Source: Bolinopsis microptera (lineage: Eukaryota > Ctenophora > Tentaculata > Lobata > Bolinopsidae). From it: a stretch of 64,000 bases of DNA. A program made the position numbers and the translations under genes. Below, one piece after another: positions 50,310 to 62,671 of this stretch. Location of the stretch: the NCBI RefSeq assembly GCF_026151205.1, contig NC_087079.1:4049230-4113229 (forward strand), read 5' to 3'. Positions within the stretch are counted from its first letter, which is position 1, and the number at the start of each line of letters is the position of its first letter. The notes under the pieces are model-generated. The model was given only the letters and a program-made list of their open reading frames with translations. It had not been told where the DNA came from and searched no databases.

Positions 50310-51666
50310 CTTAGTGTAGCTGCTGGTAGCAGCCCGTCCCTTCTGGCAACCCTCTATAAACTGGCTGGAAGTGATGTGGAGATCGTTAGTAAAGCTCTCC
50401 AGCAGCTCCTCTACAACCGCCTTGTACTGGGTGTGGATCTCGAAATACTCTGATGTGTCCTGTGTCGTTCCGTCAAACACTGCGGGGGTTCATTTATCAC
50501 GTGGTGTGGTGCTTGTTTCACGTGGTGTGGTGCTTGTTTCACGCGGTGTGGTGCTTGTTTCACGCGGTGTGGTGCTTGTTTCACGTGGTGTGGTGCTTGT
50601 TTCACGTGGTGTGGTGCTTGTTTCACGTCGCGGTGTAGTTTTCATATCGTCAAAATTGGCAAGAATTTGGAAAATAGCCATCATCAAATTAAAAACCGGT
50701 TATATACCTTAATCTTATAAAAAGGTTTTATCTTATAAAAGTAAATAAGTAGATTAAGACAAAATTAAACCAGAAGTTCAGAACTTAAATTTCCCGTACC
50801 AGTACCATTTCATTAATCGTTTATTATTCTTTTTAAAAATCTATCTATTTCAAGCTATACTTCAATAATATGTAGAATACAAGTGGGAAGGTGCAAATCA
50901 TATTTTTTGGCACGTGACCGCGATTAATTAATCAGCGTAATTATTCAACGGAGCACCTCGCATTATTTCGAATAGTGTAAAAACCCAAAGCATTATTTCT
51001 ACATTCTCAGATTTCTAATAATTACCTAAACAATGCTGATCGACGAAGGATTCTATAGATACCATCCATATGGGGGAGTTTAGAGAGAGTTGTAGATACT
51101 GAGTTTTCAATCACGGTGGTGAGGTTTTTAGATCGTCAAAATGGCGAGAATTCGAGAATAGCCACCCAGTTTATTCATTATTTTTTACAATTTTGATAAT
51201 TAGCAATTCCCCGTTATTTCATAATAAATGACATTAAATGATGTGTTATGCATAGTGGTGGAGTGCGTGGTCAAGTGGTGTGGTTTTTATATCGTCAAAA
51301 TTTGCAAGAATTGGAGAATAGCCATCATCAAATTAAAAACCGGTCATATACCTTAATCTTATAAAAATGTTTTATCTTATAAAACTAAATAAAAGTACCG
51401 TAAGTAGATTAAGACAAAATTAAACCACAAGTTCAGAACTTAAATTTCCCGTACCAGTACCATTTCATCTTTTCATTAATCGTTTATTAATCTTTTTTTA
51501 AATCTATCATATTTTTTGTAGATGATTACCTAAACTCTAAACAATTACCTAAACAATTACCTAAACAATGCTGATCGACGAAGGATTCTATAGGTACCAT
51601 CCATATGGGCGAGTTTAGGAAACCGACCACTGAGTCATAGATCCAGGAGTCATCCTCTTCAGCCAT
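50310..51666 (-). CDS. CFAP36: CFAP36 (CCDC104)-like, first two exons only
   Basis: Ciliary BART-domain protein that binds ARL3-type GTPases in vertebrates. Exon 1 (51666-51561) encodes MAEEDDSWIYDSVVGFLNSP and then IWMVPIESFVDQHC, matching the family start. Exon 2 (50479-50310) joins in phase and encodes VFDGTTQDTSEYFEIHTQYK and ELLESF, matching the YTEIHKEYK region. Splice sites are GT..AG. The following BART residues (the QPVL..EDF..F region in vertebrates) were not found between 50310 and the GPCR at 49343. The gene may therefore be cut by rearrangement or mis-assembly, or its next exons may be too short or divergent for me to see. Intron 1 holds a 21-bp minisatellite and a duplicated piece of exon 1. 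Confidence 0.8.
50500..50632 (+). repeat. 21-bp minisatellite CGTGGTGTGGTGCTTGTTTCA, about 6 units
   Basis: Six near-perfect units with a CGCGG variant in the middle, located in CFAP36 intron 1 immediately upstream (in gene orientation) of exon 2. Open frames in it are artefacts of the multiple-of-three length. Confidence 0.95.
50645..51080. repeat. Local duplication of the CFAP36 exon 1 region, left copy
   Basis: This segment matches about 51,290-51,620 (shared strings such as AAATTAAAAACCGGT, CTTAAATTTCCCGTACCAG and ACCTAAACAATGCTGATCGA). The left copy carries only the 3' part of exon 1 (about 51,031-51,080) and then diverges, so it is a pseudo-exon in CFAP36 intron 1. Confidence 0.88.
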
Positions 51667-51772
51667 CTCTACCTTCCGTAGATAATATAGTGGTAAGGAA
51701 TTAAGTAATTAATATTATAACTTTTATTCATTACGTTAATAGATTAGACAAGGTATGTAGGTATCAAATTTA

Positions 51773-51893
51773 TTGAATACTGAATACTGAATACTGAATA
51801 CTGAATACTGAATACTGAATACTGAATACTGAATACTGAATACTGAATACTGAATACTGAATACTGATACTGAATACTGAATACTGGAATACT
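51773..51893 (+). repeat. Heptamer repeat TGAATAC, about 16 units
   Basis: Head-to-tail 7-mers (TGAATACTGAATAC...) with a few variants near the right end, upstream of CFAP36. Confidence 0.97.
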
Positions 51894-52169
51894 GTATTAC
51901 TGAAATACATCAATTATAGTTTTTACTAATATCGTGCCCAAACATTGAGGCACTGTAAACAACCGATCTTGCTAGAGTAGGTGGAATAGAAAGCTCCCGT
52001 CCCAATGTGGAATACGAGTCGAGCGTCAAATCTTAAAGATCATGTTTACGTTCTTAATCACAGCTATGATGTACAGAGTTGACATGTGAACTCTACCTTG
52101 TAAAATCTCTCTATTATCTATCTCCTCACTTGTTCTGTGGTTTTCTCAATAGTTGGCTCACAGAACAGC

Positions 52170-55057
52170 GCCTAATGAACGCATGAATGGACCCCGTGCT
52201 TCGGTTAAAGCCGGCAAAATCCTCCTTTGTCCATGACCACTTTAATACTCCCGTCATATTTTTCCATGACGCCTCCTTTCAAATTATCAAATTATTGATT
52301 TTATAGAACCCTTCCTCTACTGAAGATACGCCCGTCGGGCCTTAGCTGACAGGGAACTTCTTTGGATTAATCTCCTGAGCCACTGTCACCCTCTAGGTCT
52401 AATGAACAACATAAAAGTTTCTGTAATATTTTCTAAAGCAACTTTAACGATATTTATTTTTAAAAGTAAATTAAAAGATATTAAGAGAGGACATTGGCAG
52501 AAAAAGAATAACAAAAGCCAGGAAGATAGAATAACAAAGACTTCTCTCTTTAAGAGAGATTGACAATAAATATGACAGTTTAAAAAGAAAAAATGTCTGA
52601 AAGCAAAATACAAACTTTATAAAATAAAGTAGCCCTCAAAAGGCGAGCGCAAGCTACTTAGAGCTCGACATTCCCTCTGCAAAATCTGGACCATTTCCTT
52701 GTTATACAATTATCCTTTTGCTGGGCCAAGACAGCACTTCTTCTCCTAATATCAACTCTGTTAATAGCGAGTTTATCACTTTCAACTATTGTTCCTAAAA
52801 ATATTTGATAAACTCCGTATAGAGTCAGTCATATTCGTGACTCTAGAATCCTTGACTCTTCTCCTCCAAACTTAACCCTTTCCTTCCCTTAAAAGTTTAC
52901 TATAAGTCATATTCCTGTCGGGCGAAGCTTTTAATTATAATAGATTCCTTAAATCACTTGATAATACTAACTATTCCTCCATCCTGAGGTGATTGCCCCG
53001 TTCCATAACCCTTATTGCTATCAGCCTCGAGAAGCCACATCAGCACCGTTGACCTTGCTTTCTCATTGAGCACGAGATTTAAGAGGCAGCATGAGTTAAC
53101 GGTACCATATTTAGGAACCTGTGTCTGTTCTTGCCTCCTGAGCAAATCTTGAGACCTCAACGAGTGTTCAGTCCCAACTTCGCCACCCGTAGGCTAGGAA
53201 ACAGGGACTTTCATGTTGGAAGCCGATGAAAGATAGTCTCGACCGGATCTCACCAACGCCTTAACTTCCTCTCCCCTCCCCTAATAACTTCAATTCACTC
53301 CCTACAATTCCATTCTACAAAGGATGCGATGTAAATCTTAGCTCGACAGTCTTTCTCTTCTTTTATTATTTGCTCCGTAGATAAAGCTTCAAAAAATTAT
53401 GTTTGTCTGCTAGAAGTGTTAATCTTTTACCCCTTCTCGAACGAACTCGCTACGATCTTCACTTCTCTAGAGTTGTCCCGTGCAATCTACTTATCAGTCC
53501 GGTTAACTCTGTAGAGGATATATTATGCAAACATGTGAACTTCATTAAAGATAACTTTTAATATTCGTGTTTCTGAAGACAACCTTTGTCTACCGAGAAT
53601 GCTTTGGATCCTAATCTTCACAAGAAATCCTTATATGTCTAGATTTATAGCTGGGGCCAGTAATTGTACCACTAGCAGATATCAGTTGTAGTCATCATCA
53701 GTGAAAAGTTTTAAAAGAATACTTTTTCCAAATACTGGCATCTCTATCTACAACAATACTGAATTAACTGCGACTGGAGCTTAACAGCTCTAAAACAGTT
53801 CCGGGAAAGGCTGCCTAGACTAGAGATTGTTTAATACAGTATAACGACTTTACCACTCTTATACCTATCTAGGACCTCAGGTGTACAGTCACTGCCTTTT
53901 CGGCTAATAAATCTCCTCTTTAGTAATACAATAAATTTATTTGTGTTTCTCTGGTATAAGAACAACAATTTTTTCTCTAAAAAGGTATATAAACGGATAC
54001 TTATGTGTTTACTTCTGCTGATAAACTCAAACGCTATTACATTATATTCTGTTTAACACTTGTTGTTTTGGGGATCAGATTTTAGACAAACAAAGGCAAT
54101 ACCATGGGAGGAATTCAAGTAGCCAGTTCGCTGATCTTCGCGAGGGAAGGTGAATTCACTACATGCACGCCTAATCAAAGAAAAGAAGTTCGGTCTCGCT
54201 AAGCTCCCTCAAGACACTGCAGATAATCGACGACCTCAACACCCATGAACATTTGCATTTCTCTCTCTAACCAATCAGGTCCATTTATCCACCTGACCTG
54301 CTTATGGAGAGGAGTGGTGACGACAATAGTTCCGTGAATCTAATCTCGATATTCAACATCTCGAGAATAACTCCGGACACTCGCCACCAAGCTTTAAACA
54401 ACAAACTTAGATTCAACTTTCCTGGGTCAGACACCTTTCCTAACAGTAATATTTCCTCTCTGTTGGTTATAATGTTTTTTACGGCCAGGTCCTCGTACTC
54501 ATCCATTATCTCTGACCTTTGATTCTTTCTGTGTTCTACCACCCCTTTATAGGACACTTCTTTCAAGATGTTTATAATGACAGAAGCCCCTGAAGATAAA
54601 TTCAGAGCTCTGAAAGACCGACTAGTATTCTGTACAAATACAGTATACTTGATGTCAACGACTCCTTGACATCACATGTAACGTGAACAGATTGATCACT
54701 GCCGCGTGATTGCTAGGGGGTCTTGGCACATTAAAACCGGTACTGGTATTAAACCCCCGTAACCGTGTCCCAAGTCATCTGCGATATGTTCACATAACAT
54801 TTCCTCTCTCCTTTATTCCTTCCGTCTTTTCTTAAACTTACAGTTCAGTTACTTTATTTCACCAGGTCTACCTAAGGATCAATTATTCTTTGGTGGGGTT
54901 TCACTTCTGGTATTGGCTTCATTCCCGTTCCTTTTCCTTATTCTTTATACTTATTTTTTATATAGTTTAATGAGACTGTATCTAGCCCATTGCTAGGTCA
55001 GTTTATTATACGTCACTAATTAGTGACATGATCTAATCTCCGTGGGCCCCCTAATAA

Positions 55058-55058
<1 letters not shown>
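52170..55058. other. Unidentified 2.9-kb stretch, stop-dense, pyrimidine-rich on the plus strand
   Basis: The composition differs from its neighbours: less A+T, with frequent CTC/TCC on the plus strand. No ORF above about 90 codons exists on either strand. The longest (54566-54285, minus) has no recognisable motif. I saw no terminal repeats. A short palindrome (TCACTAATTAGTGA, 55014-55027) lies near the right end. It could be a decayed mobile element or a long structured non-coding RNA. I compared it by eye with conserved rRNA core strings and found none. Confidence 0.4.

Positions 55059-55087
<29 letters not shown>
55059..55087 (+). repeat. Homopolymer of 29 G
   Basis: 29 consecutive G on the plus strand (G-quadruplex-forming potential), directly preceded by CCCCCTAATAAT. 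Its exact length is likely to be uncertain in the assembly. Confidence 0.95.
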
Positions 55088-55089
<2 letters not shown>

Positions 55090-56650
55090 TGGAAGTCGGC
55101 TTCCCTTATAGTGTTCAAATTAAGTTCTGATTGGGTATACTTTATGGTATTTGCATCGCATTAAAACACTGGAGTTAATGAGGACATCCTCTTCATCATT
55201 GATGATAATCTATTTCTCTTCCCGATCAATTAAATAAGCGATTAACAATAGACTTGTAAATTTAATCCTGACTAACTTAATCCCTTGCTATGTATTTCAC
55301 GATTGTTAACTTGTTAATAAGACAACTTCTTATCAAAACTCGTACCCTATTCCCGGATCTAACTTTATAATATCTCAAAGCTTAACTTGGAAGCTTACAA
55401 CAAAGTGTCCAGGAAAATGGCCATCTCTCCAATTAAATTATCATGAAGCAATTAATAAATTGTATACATAATTTCCAATGTAAGTTGGTCAGTGAGTAAA
55501 AGGTGAGTGTGTCGTTTTGATGCAGCAAGAACAATGATCAGACGATTAATTAATTAGTTGTTCGATAATTGATCAGTCTCACAAGATGCATTTAAGTTTT
55601 ATAATTGGTCTTGTAATTATTACATATTTTGGACATGAAGAGTTTGGATTTGTTCTGTCTGCCTGCATGCAGTGGCAGCTCTTTTTTCCATACGAAATGT
55701 GGGTAGAAAGAAACCATATTTGGTTAATTCAAGGTTTTAGCCAAACTTTAATATTGATAACTATGAAAAGTAGATTTTTTCGTTTCATACCTTTATATTT
55801 TTATTTATTTATACTACGAACCTGACTGTGAGAATGGATTTCTATCCTTAATAAAGAATTGATTTCGATTTTAATTTGAAATTTAGCTCACTTTTTTATT
55901 AATTTGAATACTGTTTGGTAGATTTTATGTATTATTTTTCCGCCATCCTGTTAGAAACAAAACTCAAATATTAATATTGATAAAATTTAATCGAAGAATT
56001 ACATCAATATTCAATAATTTTCATCCTTCAAAACTATAATCTTTACCTAAAACTACTACGCGTTAAAAAATCAGAATGATAAAAATTCAACTACTGCCGC
56101 AATTAAAATCCAGAAATCCTGACTTTAAATTATTTAAAGATGCAAAATATTGGTCATAGAATTGTTCATAGTAATTCTATCACCCTCAAATACCGGTCAC
56201 AGGAATTTGGCAATAATGTTGGGGCGGCAGTTGAATCTCATTAAGCTCTGGTGCAGAGCAAGATAGCTCGATTATAAGTTCGACTTAACTTTCAGATGAA
56301 CGATATTATCAACTTTATGTAAACCATTGGATAATTTAAGTCGAACTGTATAATCGCAACTAATTCATCATCATATCTCAAATATGACGTAATCTATCCC
56401 TCTACTTACATAATAATTATTATCTTAATCTACTTTATATCGCAAAACATTGTATCTTTTACCTAGTAACATCTTAATCATCTAAGAAATCCTATTTAAT
56501 CGAGCTTATCACACAATTCAATCGATATACCTAGATTAAAGATTTCCAAAGCCTAAGAAAGTGTTGTATATATACAAAACAAAATCAACCTAAAATTTTT
56601 ACCCCATACCTAACTCAAAAAATTCTAATCCTAAAAACCCAACACAACAA
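55088..56650. other. AT-rich intergenic sequence, no gene seen
   Basis: No convincing coding exon. A 79-codon plus-strand ORF at 55586 lacks homology or splice context and is probably chance. An AATAAAG follows it at about 55850. Confidence 0.45.
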
Positions 56651-57181
56651 CTATATCTTACTGAGCGGCTCAATAAGATGGTTAAAGTGTTCGTTAAGGA
56701 AAGTCTCCGCGACAAACATTTCCAACACCGCCTTCAGCAGCTTCTCAATGAGTTTGTCCTCCCCACCGCTGGTGTCCACTGTAATGTTATTGGCTCTAAA
56801 GCAGCTCTGGTTCAGCACGTTCGTCTTGTTTCGTATCAAGATAGCCATCTTACTGAACTTACTCCACCTCCCGTCTTTAACGATATTCCGGTCCAGCTTC
56901 CAGGATATCTCGTAGACCCTCTTTACAGCAGAGACATAGTTTTCTTTCTGGATGTCGTACTCTCCGTGAGTGTGGAGCACTTCCTCCAGGTCCACAGAGG
57001 TGATCGTGTTGTGAGAGGATAGAGCCAGAGCTTTCATCAGCAGGTCGATGGATTGTCTGTGGAGTTTTGTTATTTCCTCCAGGCCTTTCTTCAAGTCGTC
57101 AGGGTGGCAGGCTGCACGGCAGAGGGGCATGATTTGTGATAAAACATGGAAAAAAGCAAGTAACTGAAGAGTTGACTTCAT
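56651..57181 (-). CDS. Secreted helical protein, 176 aa, unknown family
   Basis: A single-exon ORF with a clear signal peptide (about residues 1-24, MKSTLQLLAFFHVLSQIMPL, ending near CRAAC). The mature part is predicted by eye to be mostly amphipathic helices. It has an N-terminal Cys in ACHPDDL, a second Cys in NQSCFRA, and possible N-glycosylation at NKT, NQS and NIT. The pattern Cys-x-Pro-Asp near the mature N terminus, E-E-x-L, and Y-x-x-A-[VI]-[KR]-R in the middle is shared loosely with the two-exon gene at 62672-63393, so they may be distant paralogs. The size and layout recall helical-bundle secreted factors, but I recognise no family. Confidence 0.6.
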   Translation of the reverse strand: MKSTLQLLAFFHVLSQIMPLCRAACHPDDLKKGLEEITKLHRQSIDLLMKALALSSHNTITSVDLEEVLHTHGEYDIQKENYVSAVKRVYEISWKLDRNIVKDGRWSKFSKMAILIRNKTNVLNQSCFRANNITVDTSGGEDKLIEKLLKAVLEMFVAETFLNEHFNHLIEPLSKI

Positions 57182-58694
57182 TTTGGTGGTGAACTAGTTG
57201 TTTGAACGTCAAGTGCAAGTAAGTAAGTTTGAACTGAGTTTGGGATTGCTTGGACGTTAATATAAATAGGTTTCGATACTTAATGGCCATGGGAAAATTT
57301 TGTGGAGCAATTTGCGGGAAAAAGGGGCCGGCTGGTTAGCTTTAACAGTAAGGTTCAGATTGTAAGACTAGAACGCCTAGAACGTAATAATTTTGAAAAT
57401 TAGTCTTGCCTACCGATTAGAATTTCCGAGTATTAATAATTAACATCAGCTGTTTTTGTATTCCTATTTTGAGCTTGTACCTGAGCTGGTTTGGATAGTA
57501 TCGAACTATAGAAATAGTTAAAGAGATCAAGTTGTGACAGTAAAAATCCTAATAAAACTGTATAAATCCCATTTAATCCACCTTTTGTTCTACAAGATTC
57601 GGCCAGTTATGGAAGATGATGGAAGATGACACGCTGTGGCACCTAATCATTCGGTAAGATAAGAAAAGCGCAGCCTGGTAATTTTTAGCCTGGGAAACAT
57701 TGATCAGTTCTCCGGCCATGTAGGTCTGATCCGACCCAAGACAGGGTAAGCGGCGCGTGGCCCCAGTTCCCAGAATATTGCCAGAGCAGGATGAATGATG
57801 ATATGTGCTCTAACGTGTAAAGGAATTATCGAATTTAAGGACAATTATTTCCGTGGGAATGGTTGGCCCGACAAGGATGGTGAAACGAACTTTATCGCGT
57901 TTAGTTTTGGCTTTTGTTTCTTGACAGGCATGTTATCTCTAAACTTCTGCACTCCGGAAAATTAGATATTGCTGATCAGTGATAACATGACACTAGTCAC
58001 ATACGTTTGAAGAAGTAGGTAAATAATAAATATAGCACCTCTAGATTCTAGATTCTAGATAGTGGGTACCAATCATCAATAAAATAAAAGCAGCAAAGAT
58101 TGGACTGACTGAAATTTATAATAGTGCCCTGCAAAATTTGGCAAATCTTGCCGCACGAAGAATGAAGAAGGTGAGGAACCGAGGAAAACCTCGATGATAA
58201 TAGAATGACAATTGACGACTCTAAATTAAACAAGGATGTTTAAAACTTTCCAAGAAGCCAATCATTTCCCGTCACATAGACAAGGAATAAATTTAAAAAG
58301 AGTAATATATTATAAGTTTATAGTTTGTGGTATTTTTTGGGTATATAAGAAGAAAAATTAAGAAGAAAAAATTATTTAATTATTGTTGTGGTTAGTGGTC
58401 TGAATGAAGAATAAAACAGGTTTTTTGATCAATTATTCGGACCGGATCTAACAGCATTATAAGAGTTAAAGTATACAGGCTACACCTGCAGTTCGGTCTG
58501 TAAGTTACCACAGAAGTTCATGATACTTAATTACCCGTCAAACCCCGGCAGCTCAATATCCGCACTTTAAATTGTCCGATGATTCACTTTCTAACTTAGC
58601 TTTTTCGTCAAGATATGTTGTGTTTAGCAGCAGTTTGGCTGGTCCAATGTCACACTTTATCTCCTTTTTACTTTATTGTGATTCCAATTCGAAA
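57182..58694. other. Intergenic sequence, no gene seen
   Basis: Promoter-side sequence of the 56651-57181 gene and AT-rich DNA with no recognised feature. A GC-richer patch near 57,670-57,790 has no ORF. Confidence 0.4.
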
Positions 58695-59822
58695 TTAATG
58701 ATATCCAGCAATTACATTTGCAGTAATTTGGGCATTGCAATTGTTGTAACTAAACTTATTACAATATTGTCTGATAGGGACACTTTCTTGCCAGCAGAAT
58801 AGTCTAAACCTATAGTTCGCTCGGGTAACGTCGATGATATCCCGAATTGCTAATATGAAAACTTCTTTGTAGTTCGTCCTCCCAAGATCGGTCAAAAGTC
58901 GTCCTCCCAAGATCGGTCAAAAGTGGTCAAGTTTAGAGTTTCTTCATACATCAGTAGATCGTTAGATTCTCCAGCTGTCTTGATTAGGTTGATCAGAGCA
59001 ACTAGAGCTCCTTTCTATTCAACTATAATACCTGATGAGGTGTCAAGGATGATAACTTCAGAATTATTCGATGCAAACGAAAGTTTAGAAGAACATAACA
59101 CTGCTTAAGATATCATGAAAAAGAAAAAATATTTTATTTTTTTACGGGGATTAAGTCGATAAAACTGGAGTGCTGCTAACGATTGCAATTCTTGAGCATA
59201 GTATTAACGGCATATGTTAAGTTTATAAAATTAAAAGATTATCAAAAATGGCTGGCCTATGATATACAGAATACAGTCAGCTATTCCTGAGTTATTTGAG
59301 GTCAATAATATAACCAAATATTTGTATATCGATTGAGATATACCGAGCATAGTCTTCAGATAAAAATCCGGAGTACAGTCATCACTACTATCTGCCATTA
59401 CTTGGAGTGTTTTTAAAACAACGTAGGTGAACAAGAATGTAGAAAAGAAGGCAAGTTTCCATAAACGATATTTTATGATCGGCGCCGATAATCGCTTATT
59501 GAGCGCTTTTTCGGCGCTTTAAAAAAAAAACCGTTTACAATCGCTTTTTTTACGATTATAAACGGTTAAAAAAAATCGCTTATAATCGACTATAATTGGT
59601 GTCATAATTCAAAAAAGCGCTTTTAAATTCAAAAAAGCGCTTTTTTGAATTATGACACCAATTATAGTCGATTATAAGCGATTTTTTTTAACCGTTTATA
59701 ATCGTAAAAAAAGCGATTGTGAACGGTTTTTAAAAAAAAAGCGCCGAAAAAGCGCTCAATAAGCGATTATCGGCGCTGATCATAAAATATCGTTTATGGA
59801 AACTTGCCGAAAAGAATATCAT
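58695..59822 (-). pseudogene. Broken paralog of the secreted helical protein, split by a hairpin element
   Basis: Two exons correspond to those of 62672-63393 with high identity: exon 1 (59822 to 59344) and exon 2 (from 59031 downward). Exon 1 is interrupted within the signal-peptide codons by a 359-bp hairpin element plus an 8-bp target duplication. Exon 2 has an in-frame stop at 59017-59015 and a 25-bp tandem duplication (58874-58898 repeated at 58899-58923) that shifts the frame. Beyond the YRFRLFC segment, similarity to the intact gene fades. It cannot give the family protein. Confidence 0.85.
59450..59808. mobile_element. 359-bp perfect-hairpin MITE with 8-bp target duplication
   Basis: The element begins GGCAAGTTTCCATAAACGAT and ends with its complement; almost the whole length pairs with itself around a centre near 59,625. 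GAAAAGAA occurs on both sides (59442-59449 and 59809-59816), an 8-bp target duplication as made by hAT-type transposases. It has no coding capacity. It contains repeated GCGCTTTT and AATCGCTT motifs. It lies in exon 1 of a secreted-protein pseudogene. Confidence 0.93.
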
Positions 59823-62671
59823 ATTTAAAAGACAGATAGAAATGGGTGATGATCGTTTGAAATACATCAATAAATGATTTGCAGGGATCATCAGCAATTA
59901 ATTGAATTATTTATTACTAGGGCGAAATTTCTCTTGCGATCGTAAGGCATGTGCGAAAGAACTTAATCATATAGTACTATGGATTTACATGACCACCACA
60001 GGTTAATATTTTACTGTTTCATGCGGAAAAACCTTTCATTCGACATTTAATTATTCCTGCACATCGAATAGCGCCGAGTTAAATAATTTATGTCTCAAAT
60101 CATAAACGATCAAGGCTAGTCCCACTTATCGCGGTCTGGTTTCGTTAGAGTTTCAAGCTTCTAAATGTCGTGCGAGAAGAAACTAGAATTTTAGCACTGC
60201 AATCATAGGCATAAGATTGTTAGTCTTCAGACTTTTAATTTCTGATTAATTTTATAGTGGCAACCATATCAAATAACCTCAAATTTTTGGTAGAAGGCCA
60301 ATAGATTCCTGTCGGGAATCTATTTTGTTTAATCTATTTTTGGAATTGATCATTGAAAACAACGGCACCGTTCGGGTCAAATATTGAAATATCAGTTACC
60401 TGTTTCATTGAATTTTATCACATATAATAGTATATTTTACTATATATAAAGCGAGACGATATATATATATACATATATATCTGTGCCATTTTACTGACAC
60501 CACGGCATCAACTTTAACGCGACTTTCCGCAAAAACCGTAAAAGATATACAACTGAAACTTTTTTGACTGGGTCAAATGCTTTTATGCTTTTCAAATCAG
60601 CATGAAAAAATAAAAAATTGGCCAAGGAATAGGAGTTTTAGAGCCCAAAATTTGGACCCCCAAGTGGTGTCAAAAACGCGAATTAAATAGGTAATAATTA
60701 TTTTAGTCTCTTGAGTCTTGACACCATTTTAGGGTTATACGGGTTCCTGCTAGTGAATATAATGCTTCTCAAAAACGCGATGAAATTGTTTTAAAGTAAA
60801 TACTTAATTTATGTCTGCACTTAAACGCTTCATGATTGTAACAAAAGTGTTAGACTCTCCCCAGGAATACTAATAACCAACTGTTTCACCGACAAGAATA
60901 AAGCCACTTACAATGTTAAGAATTAGTTCTAATAAATAGTGACAGGGGACACTCTCATTCTTTCCGGTTCCAAATTCCTAGGTGGTTACGAAATAGACTA
61001 CACGGGAATATTTCCCCACAATGTCCTCATAAAGGGATTGAGGAATGTCCCGTTAGCTGGGGTACACGGAGCGGACAATTGTTCCACCAAATTATCTTGG
61101 CGACCTTATTGGCAATAAAACTTTATTAGACTTTATTAAAACGGCTGAAGCAATGAATGTCGATCAGTTTAATTGCACAAACAAGATTAGTAGTCATTGA
61201 CATTCTAATCTTGTGCAAGTTACAGCGAATCAGTATTTTAAAACCTCACGGGGATTTACTTCTATTATTTATTTCTGTGTACAGATTCTTGGCAGGCATG
61301 TTATTTCAAAATCGGTCATAATTAGAACCTATAAAACCGTGTGGTTTCACAATTAAATCTTTTCGGGATGCAATAAAAACGCGTTATATCTTGAAATAGG
61401 ATAAAACTGTTCAGAAATAAATACCTTAATTACAACGTACAATTATAGAAACTGTGCAAACTGCAAAGTCACTTGTTTTATTCAAAAGAACATCGCACGA
61501 GGTTAGTTTTTCTTACAATAATTATTGAGCTGAGTAACTGAGAGTAGCTAAAATAACCTGCAGCTTTCTTAAACAACATGGGTCACACGACTGATCAGTC
61601 ATGCACGTTGTAACGGCACCAAGTTAAAGTACGGGCAATGGTAACATGGTGAAATCAAACAATCGCGTGAGCTGCAAATTAAGGTAATAATTCCTCTTTT
61701 GATGTCATAAAACATTAAATTAAAATCGTTGCCATTATACAGCAACTGGAACCCGAAATTTTTGTTAACTTGCTTCTTCAAGGACTTAAAACAATTACCA
61801 TTACCAATAAAAAGCAGCATTAGTTACATTGACTAATCGTAAAAATACTATGAAAATAAAAAATGTGCCGACAGCAACACCTAACTTTTAACCAGGTATA
61901 AATACTCAAATAACTAATGGGAACTTTAAAAAATATATATCGTATATTATTAATTGTACATCATTGTATACCATTAATTGTATATCATTAATTTTATATC
62001 ATTAATTGTACCTTCCTACTAGTACTGTCACATGCACGAATGAAATAAAACATTTTGGGGAAAAGAAGAGGCACAGGTAATTGAGGTACCTGGTATAGAG
62101 AGGCACGGTATGGAAAGGTTTTACTTAGTATTTTGGGAACAGGACACGACGGCGGAGGACACAAGGACGGTACTTTAATAATATCATAATAATATCAGAA
62201 TTCCAAATATTCAGCCCTTCTATTCGGTGGGTCCATGCTTGTACAGGAGTTGCATCTGCACTCGATATCTGTGTTTTGGTAACCCACAAGTGACAAGTCA
62301 TTTGATTACATACATTTTAAGTATTTTGCTTAATAAACTAGCTTGCAAATCCACACATTCTCTTAAGGTATATTTTGTAGTTTATTCCATTATGTAATTT
62401 GTAAGTAACTGATTGATTTAAAGGATTTCAATAAAAATACATTAACATGGTGTCATTTGTCGGCCCAATCTTTCGTTGGTATATAAAGATGATTGCAAAC
62501 GTTTAGGGATCGTTTTTAAGCCAATTTTTGGCCATTTCAGAATTTTAAAAACACCCGATTTCGCGGAGCAACCGAATCCAGGTTTACCCAAGTTCCCTAG
62601 GCTTCGAAAGTTTGAATACAACAAATTGTGAAATAATATGTTCGATTTTTAATCAATTTGCAAATTGCAGG
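59823..62671. other. Intergenic sequence, no gene seen
   Basis: AT-rich sequence of 2.8 kb without convincing exons. Contains a TA microsatellite (about 60,460-60,481) and an imperfect repeat of CATTAATTGTATAT-type units (about 61,948-62,009). Confidence 0.45.

Noticed and set aside
50371-50712. ORFs with VVLVSRG or HHVKQAP repeats
   Set aside because: Products of the 21-bp minisatellite in CFAP36 intron 1.
52170-55058. Mitochondrial or nuclear rRNA insertion
   Set aside because: Conserved large- and small-subunit core strings were not found on either strand by eye.
55586-55825. 79-codon ORF with hydrophobic segments
   Set aside because: No homology, no splice partners and AT-rich chance-like composition.
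58560-58720. Inverted piece of the secreted-protein 3' end in the pseudogene
   Set aside because: About 22 bases (AATTCGAAATTAATGATATC region) match the intact gene in opposite orientation, but the match is too short and AT-rich to claim an inversion.
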